A stretch of DNA of 64,000 nucleotides from Vulcanisaeta thermophila. Its GTDB lineage: Archaea > Thermoproteota > Thermoprotei > Thermoproteales > Thermocladiaceae. This document shows, in pieces, positions 59,628-64,000 of the stretch. The notes beneath the pieces are model-generated. The model saw only the letters and a program-made list of their open reading frames with translations. It did no database searches and was not told where the DNA came from. The stretch lies in assembly GCF_001748385.1 (NCBI RefSeq), contig NZ_BCLI01000006.1, forward strand, positions 1 to 64,000. The letters are read 5' to 3'. The position numbers were made by a program, and so were the translations under genes. Position 1 is the first letter of the stretch. Every line of letters starts with the position of its first letter.

Positions 59628-61025
59628 ATGCTTAGTCCTCTTGATGATAGGTATGCGGGTGAGCTTGGTGGATTTAGGGAGTTGTTTTCTGAGGCTGGCT
59701 TCATAATGGCTAGGGCTCGTGTGGAGCTTAGGTATTTGGAGTTTTTGATTGATTTCCTGAGTTCCAGGGGTTTTGTGAGGCCTTTGGGTGATGGTGAGAG
59801 GGCTAGGCTTAGGTCGTTGGTGATTACTGAGGGTGATGTGGGGAGGGTTAGGGAGCTTGAGGGTGTTCTTGGTCATGATGTTAAGGCCATTGAGTACATG
59901 CTTAGGGAGAAGCTTAGGTCCGTGGGTCTCGGTGAGTATTCACACCTGGTTCACCTGGGGCTTACCAGTGAGGATGTTAATAACCTGGCCCTGAACCTGA
60001 TGGTTAAGGAGGCCGTGGGCAACTACCTAATGCCCAGCGCCCTTGACCTACTGAACTCCCTACTGGACCTGGCCCTTAGGTACGCCGGGACCCCCATGCT
60101 GGGTAGGACGCATGGTCAGCCAGCCACACCCACCACCTTCGGGAAGGAAATGGCCTACCACGCCCACAGGCTCTGCCACTGGCTTGCGGAGATAACCAGC
60201 GTTAGGCTTCAGGGCAAGGTTACTGGTGCCACGGGCTCCATGGCCAGCTTCAGGGTTATTGATGGGGACGCCGACTGGTTAAACGCCCTCAGGGGGTTTA
60301 TTGAGGGGCTTGGTCTGGAGCCCGTGCTAATAAGCACCCAGATACTGGCCCCAGACCCATTGACTAGGCTTCTCACGGACATAGCCCTCATGGCCATGGC
60401 CCTCGTGAACCTGGCCCAGGACCTCTGGATCTACAACATGCTGGGCTACATACACATCAGGGGTAGGCCCGTGGGGTCCTCAACCATGCCCCACAAGGTG
60501 AACCCAGTGGATCTCGAGAATGCAGAGGGCAACCTCAAACTGGGCTCCTCAATACTCCTAGAAATAAGCAGGCACCTGCAGGTGAGTAGGTTGCAGAGGG
60601 ACCTCAGTGACTCCACGATCAAGAGGAACATCGGGCTTGGCATGGGCCACGTACTCCTAGCCATAAAGAGACTAAACCAGGTGGTTAAGAGCATGGAGGT
60701 GGACCCCGAGGCCATGGAGAAGGACCTACTAAACCACTGGGAGGTACTAAGCGAGGCCGTGCAGGTAAGACTAAGGGCCCTGGGCATGGAGGACGCTTAC
60801 GAAAAAACCCTAACCATATTCAGGGGAGGCAGGATGACGGAGAAGGAGTACAGGGAAGCCCTAAAGGCACTGGGCATAAACGACCCAGTACTAACGGAAC
60901 TAAAACCAACCACATACACAGGGTACGCCAAGGAAATAACACTACAGGTAATAAACCAATGCAAGAAAACCTTAAAACCCAAAACAAATAATGAGTACAC
61001 GAGCACGGAAGCGGCGGTGGTCTAG
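59628..61025 (+). CDS. purB: Adenylosuccinate lyase
   Basis: 465 residues. SPLDDRYAG at the start, VHLGLTSEDVNNLAL, GRTHGQPATPTTFGKE, and the superfamily signature GSSTMPHKVNP are all present. It removes fumarate from SAICAR and adenylosuccinate in purine synthesis. ATG 59628 with a TATA box 27 nt upstream. Its stop (61023-61025) is the TAG inside the D stem of the following tRNA-Gly, so the last five codons are read from the tRNA gene; a TAATGA in another frame lies just before (60988), so the C-terminal 10-13 residues may be a recent extension. Confidence 0.94.
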   Translation: MLSPLDDRYAGELGGFRELFSEAGFIMARARVELRYLEFLIDFLSSRGFVRPLGDGERARLRSLVITEGDVGRVRELEGVLGHDVKAIEYMLREKLRSVGLGEYSHLVHLGLTSEDVNNLALNLMVKEAVGNYLMPSALDLLNSLLDLALRYAGTPMLGRTHGQPATPTTFGKEMAYHAHRLCHWLAEITSVRLQGKVTGATGSMASFRVIDGDADWLNALRGFIEGLGLEPVLISTQILAPDPLTRLLTDIALMAMALVNLAQDLWIYNMLGYIHIRGRPVGSSTMPHKVNPVDLENAEGNLKLGSSILLEISRHLQVSRLQRDLSDSTIKRNIGLGMGHVLLAIKRLNQVVKSMEVDPEAMEKDLLNHWEVLSEAVQVRLRALGMEDAYEKTLTIFRGGRMTEKEYREALKALGINDPVLTELKPTTYTGYAKEITLQVINQCKKTLKPKTNNEYTSTEAAVV

Positions 61026-61122
61026 CCTGGTCCAGGATGCGGGCCCCAGTGACCACCGATTCATCGGTGGTCACGACCAGCCGAGCCCGAGAACCCGGGT
61101 TCGAATCCCGGCCGCCGCACCA
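61011..61122 (+). tRNA. tRNA-Gly with a 33-nt intron, CCA encoded
   Basis: Acceptor GCGGCGG/CCGCCGC with A73 and encoded CCA (61120-61122), D stem GUCU/GGAU, anticodon stem CGGGC (61040-61044)/GCCCG (61085-61089), T arm CCGGG-UUCGAAU-CCCGG. Between the stem halves lie 40 nt, so about 33 nt is intron; it holds a perfect 11-bp hairpin (61049-61059 with 61064-61074). The 3' exon ends GCCGA before the stem, so the anticodon is GCC, or CCC if the cut is one base later. Acceptor bases and A73 fit Gly. No splice choice gives U33, and no clean bulge-helix-bulge can be drawn. The 5' end overlaps purB by 15 nt. Confidence 0.85.
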
Positions 61123-61273
61123 AGGGTTTTGTTTGTCTTTAGGTGGGTTTATGGGTTTGCCTAGGTTGTGCTATGTTGTCTTTTTGTGTTAGTTAGTTGT
61201 TTATTAGGGAAATTAGAAAAATTAGGAAAAAGAAGGTGGGGTTTTGATTTTGAGTTTTGATAGTGTTGTGGGT
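61123..61273 (+). other. 151-nt T-rich gap after tRNA-Gly
   Basis: Several T-runs (GGGTTTTGTTTG, GTCTTTTTG) follow the tRNA and probably end its transcript. No gene visible. The right end is the cren7 3' end on the other strand. Confidence 0.4.
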
Positions 61274-61465
61274 TTACACTATTATGTTTCCTTGTTCGTC
61301 TACTTTTGCTATTACTTTTCTTACTGTCTTGCCTTCGGGTGTCTTGAAGAGTGCCATTACGAAGCCCTTCCTACCCTTAGGCTGCACCTTCCAAACCTTC
61401 GTAGGCTTCAACTTCCTACCCTCAACCTCATACTCCCTCCTAGCCAGATCCTCAAGCGTCACCAT
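61274..61465 (-). CDS. cren7: Cren7 chromatin protein
   Basis: 63 residues from ATG 61465. [34 protein letters not shown] and EGKTVRKVI match Cren7, the SH3-like DNA-binding protein of Crenarchaeota that bends and supercoils DNA; the Trp, Leu and Phe residues that insert into DNA are retained. A longer frame up to 61555 would add 30 residues not seen in the family. It is in the gap between tRNA-Gly and argG, on the opposite strand to both. Cren7 is a marker of Crenarchaeota. Confidence 0.85.
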   Translation of the reverse strand: MVTLEDLARREYEVEGRKLKPTKVWKVQPKGRKGFVMALFKTPEGKTVRKVIAKVDEQGNIIV

Positions 61466-61566
61466 ATTGGTCAAGGGTTCCTTCTCACGCTCCTTTATAA
61501 ATTTATTGTTTGAAAATGAGCCGTATGTATATAACGCTCTTGTTTTGACTTTCATAACGAGTATTA

Positions 61567-62895
61567 TTGCTACTCAGCAAATTAATTATTTATGATTATC
61601 CATGGACCCCATGGCCATGGAAACGTAAACCTTTACATTATTACGGGACGAAATACTTATTAACAGCCCCTGCACCCACAGCCCGTGATCAACATAAACC
61701 GGTCAGGAAACCCAGTAGGGTTGCCCTAGCATACTCAGGGGGTTTAGACACCTCGGTGGCCATTCATTGGCTCCGTGAGAAGTTCAATGCGGAGGTTATC
61801 ACGGTAACCGTGGATGTGGGCCAGGATGAGGACTTCAGGGAGATTGAGGAGAGGGCCTACAGGATCGGTGCCGTGAAGCACTACACAATAGATGCCAAGG
61901 AGGACTTCGCCAACGGCCCAGTGGCCACGGCAATAATGGCCAATGCGCTCTATGAGGATAGGTACCCACTGGGCACAGCGCTGGCTAGGCCGTTGATAGC
62001 GGAGAAGGTTGTGGAGATAGCCAGGAGGGAGGGCTGCGACGCAATAGCCCATGGCTCCACATCGAAGGGTAACGATCAGGTTAGGTTCAACGAGGCCCTT
62101 AGGGCCCTGGCCCCTGACCTAATGGTCATAGAGCCCGCTAAGATCTGGGGCATGAATAGGGCCGAGGAGATTGAGTACGCCAGGAGGCATGGAATACCAA
62201 TACCCGAGGTCCACGGTAAGTACAGCATAGATGAGAACCTCTGGTCAAGGAGCATAGAGGGTGGTGAGCTTGATGACCCATTCAATGAGCCGCCGGAGGA
62301 CGCCTTTAAATGGGTCGTAAGCCCCAGCAAGGTCTCCAAACCCCTCGACCTAGAGATAGAGTTTGAGCGTGGAATCCCCGTGGCAGTTAACGGTGAGAAA
62401 ATGAAGCTTTCAAGCCTAATAATGATGCTCAATAAGGTCGTGGGGATGCACGGGTTTGGGAGGATAGACCACATTGAGAATAGGGTCGTGGGTTTCAAAT
62501 CCAGGGAGGTTTATGAGGCACCGGCAGCGTTAACCCTAATCGAGGCCCATAGGGATCTCGAGAAGGCTATCTACACACCGAGGGAGCTCAGGTTCAAGAG
62601 GATTGTGGATCAGGAGTGGGCGGACCTTGTTTACCAAGGTCTTTGGCATGAACCCCTAAGGGTCGAGCTTGAGTCCTTCATTAGGGAGGTTAATAAGTGG
62701 GTCTCGGGCGTCGTCAAGGTCAGGGTCTTCGGAGGCTTAACAATACTCGGTAGGTCAAGCAAATACGCGGGTTATGACAAGGGAGTGGCGGATTACGTCC
62801 ACGGTTGGTACCCCAGTGAGGAGGAGGCCAGGGGATTCATCGAGATGTGGACCATGCACTCAGTCACTGCATGGAGGAGGAGATTCACTGGGTGA
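61567..62895 (+). CDS. argG: Argininosuccinate synthase
   Basis: Core from about 61723 to 62895: [17 protein letters not shown] (ATP loop), [52 protein letters not shown] and [13 protein letters not shown] are standard. It joins citrulline and aspartate using ATP. The start is a problem: the only start codon in this frame is TTG 61567, giving a 51-residue non-conserved N-terminal extension through what looks like promoter DNA (AATACTTATTAAC near 61650). A GTG at 61685, ideally placed for that box, is in another frame. The annotated start is therefore uncertain. Confidence 0.9.
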   Translation: MLLSKLIIYDYPWTPWPWKRKPLHYYGTKYLLTAPAPTARDQHKPVRKPSRVALAYSGGLDTSVAIHWLREKFNAEVITVTVDVGQDEDFREIEERAYRIGAVKHYTIDAKEDFANGPVATAIMANALYEDRYPLGTALARPLIAEKVVEIARREGCDAIAHGSTSKGNDQVRFNEALRALAPDLMVIEPAKIWGMNRAEEIEYARRHGIPIPEVHGKYSIDENLWSRSIEGGELDDPFNEPPEDAFKWVVSPSKVSKPLDLEIEFERGIPVAVNGEKMKLSSLIMMLNKVVGMHGFGRIDHIENRVVGFKSREVYEAPAALTLIEAHRDLEKAIYTPRELRFKRIVDQEWADLVYQGLWHEPLRVELESFIREVNKWVSGVVKVRVFGGLTILGRSSKYAGYDKGVADYVHGWYPSEEEARGFIEMWTMHSVTAWRRRFTG

Positions 62896-62933
62896 GGTTA
62901 AGCCCTTAAAGAACCTCATTGTTAAAAACCACC

Positions 62934-64000
62934 GTGTATAGGCGCGAATTACTCGGGGCTAGTGACAAGGTGTCCTACATATCCTCCGTGGTGGATGACG
63001 CTGAGATATTCAGGGAGGTTTTGATAACAATGATGGAGCACGTAAACGAACTGGAAAGGGCCAGGGTCATAAACCCAGACATAGCATCAACGCTTAGGAA
63101 GGCCCTTAGGGAAATCCTCGCCGAGGGTTACGAACCCAGTAAATTAACAAACTTCGAGGATGTCCATGAGTACGTAGAGAGCAGGCTAATGGAGAAGGTG
63201 GGCCCGGCAGGTGGTTGGGTGGGTATTGGGCGTAGTAGGAATGACCACGTGACCACGGCCATAAGGCTCAGGCTCAGGAGGTACGTACTGAACCTGGCCC
63301 AGGAGGCCCTGAACCTCAGGGAAACACTACTCAACAAGGCGGCGCAGTCCAATTCCCAGTTAATAATTGGTTCCACGCATAGGCAACCGGCGCAGGTAAC
63401 CACACTGGGCCATTACATGCTCTACCTCGACGACCTAACGAGGGACTTCCTAAACCTACTAATGAGTACCTACTCCATGGTTAACAAATCACCACTGGGT
63501 TCGGGACCCCTGGCGGGGACTATGGTGAACCTGGACAGGGCCAGGGAGGCCCAGGAACTGGGTTTTGACGGCATAGTAACCAACACCATATACGCCACTG
63601 GCTCCAGGTTCTTCATAATAACCACTGCCTCACTAATCGTGGACTACCTGGTGGAGGTGGGTAGGTTCATAAACAACCTGGAAATGTGGCTAATGCCCCA
63701 GCTAAACTATGTTAAGGCTGACCCCAAGCACCTAGCCACCAGCAGCATCATGCCGCATAAACGCAACCCAGCGACCCTGGAGGTCTTCAGGGCTAGGGTT
63801 GGGGAGGCCGTGGGGCACCTAATGGCCATGTACTCAATACTGAGGCCCGTGGAGGCTGGGTACCAACTGGACCTGCAGGAGTTAACTAGGCATCTCTGGG
63901 CGGTGATGAGGATAGCCCTTGAGGGCCTAACCATGCTCAGGGACTTCATAAACAGCCTAGACGTTAATGACCACAGGGTGATAGAGGACCTGGGTAAGTA
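62934..64000 (+). CDS. argH: Argininosuccinate lyase, 5' part (runs off the window)
   Basis: GTG 62934 begins a frame open to the window end (355 codons). MYRRELLGASDKVSYISSVV, DVHEYVESRL, GRSRNDHVTTAIRLRLRRYV, GSTHRQPAQVTTLGHYML, SPLGSGPLAGT and SSIMPHKRNPATLEVFRARV are the ordered fumarase/aspartase superfamily motifs of ArgH; the catalytic Ser is in the SSIMPHKRNP loop. It splits argininosuccinate into arginine and fumarate. The gene follows argG by 38 nt and is probably in its operon. The last 90 or so residues are missing because of the window edge. Confidence 0.93.
   Translation, partial: MYRRELLGASDKVSYISSVVDDAEIFREVLITMMEHVNELERARVINPDIASTLRKALREILAEGYEPSKLTNFEDVHEYVESRLMEKVGPAGGWVGIGRSRNDHVTTAIRLRLRRYVLNLAQEALNLRETLLNKAAQSNSQLIIGSTHRQPAQVTTLGHYMLYLDDLTRDFLNLLMSTYSMVNKSPLGSGPLAGTMVNLDRAREAQELGFDGIVTNTIYATGSRFFIITTASLIVDYLVEVGRFINNLEMWLMPQLNYVKADPKHLATSSIMPHKRNPATLEVFRARVGEAVGHLMAMYSILRPVEAGYQLDLQELTRHLWAVMRIALEGLTMLRDFINSLDVNDHRVIEDLGK

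Noticed and set aside
1-64000. CRISPR arrays, intact insertion sequences, prophage or integrated plasmid
   Set aside because: No regularly spaced direct repeats, transposase or integrase motifs, or phage structural genes were found on either strand.

Overview
The window reads as chromosomal DNA of a hyperthermophilic crenarchaeon of the Thermoproteales, most like the Vulcanisaeta/Caldivirga branch. This placement is inferred from gene content, not from an rRNA gene. The support is: a Cren7 chromatin protein, archaeal-type L37e, Sm, Cbf5, TruD, Taw3, GatE and GluRS, a dissimilatory sulfite reductase (DsrAB) with TusA and DsrC, a decayed PaREP1-family gene, two tRNA genes with introns (one at a non-canonical site), and many genes whose start codon lies 25-30 nt after a TATA-like box (leaderless transcripts). 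No rRNA operon, CRISPR array, intact insertion sequence or prophage is visible.

Layout. 1-5.3 kb: sulfur respiration (dsrC partial, tusA, dsrAB), then an oxidative-stress group (Fur-type regulator, short rubrerythrin, DUF3501 protein). 5.4-12.3 kb: gatE, an organic-acid block (acyl-CoA synthetase, MFS carrier, class III CoA-transferase) and taw3. 12.4-17.7 kb: tungstate/molybdate-type ABC binding protein and permease without an ATPase gene, SixA, a leaderless micro-ORF, a retropepsin-like protein, a large cell-surface protein, a broken PaREP1 gene and tRNA-Thr. 17.9-20.4 kb: ABC exporter operon with its own HTH regulator. 20.7-27 kb: TruD, Cbf5, a DUF123 protein, a 14-TM MFS exporter and two candidate C/D box sRNAs. 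27.1-30.7 kb: a four-gene operon of exported beta-rich proteins whose first and last products share an N-terminal motif; I read it as a candidate surface-filament (TasA/bundling-pilus-like) system.

30.9-40.9 kb: a lipoamide-dehydrogenase-type flavoprotein, a MoxR ATPase, a membrane glycosyltransferase, a HIBADH-type dehydrogenase, superoxide dismutase, a cation exchanger with a divergent regulator, FolP and RpiA. Between folP and rpiA lies a structured element complementary to the universal 790 loop of 16S rRNA. 41-50.3 kb: amino-acid catabolism (HutH, an aminotransferase, an APC transporter interrupted by an in-frame TAG, a threonine-dehydratase-like enzyme, HutI), with gltX between. 50.3-56.1 kb: envelope-glycan genes (GT4, epimerase, DUF354), an RNase-H-fold protein, UPF0282, L37e and Sm. 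56.1-64 kb: GH38 alpha-mannosidase next to the remnant of a sugar ABC permease, purB overlapping a tRNA-Gly gene, cren7, argG and the start of argH.

How the parts fit. The Dsr genes point to reduction of sulfite or related sulfur compounds. Organic acids, amino acids (histidine, threonine/serine) and glycans look like carbon sources. GluRS plus GatE indicate the indirect route to Gln-tRNA. The decay marks (PaREP1 gene, permease remnant, amber codon in the APC gene) show recent loss of some uptake functions.
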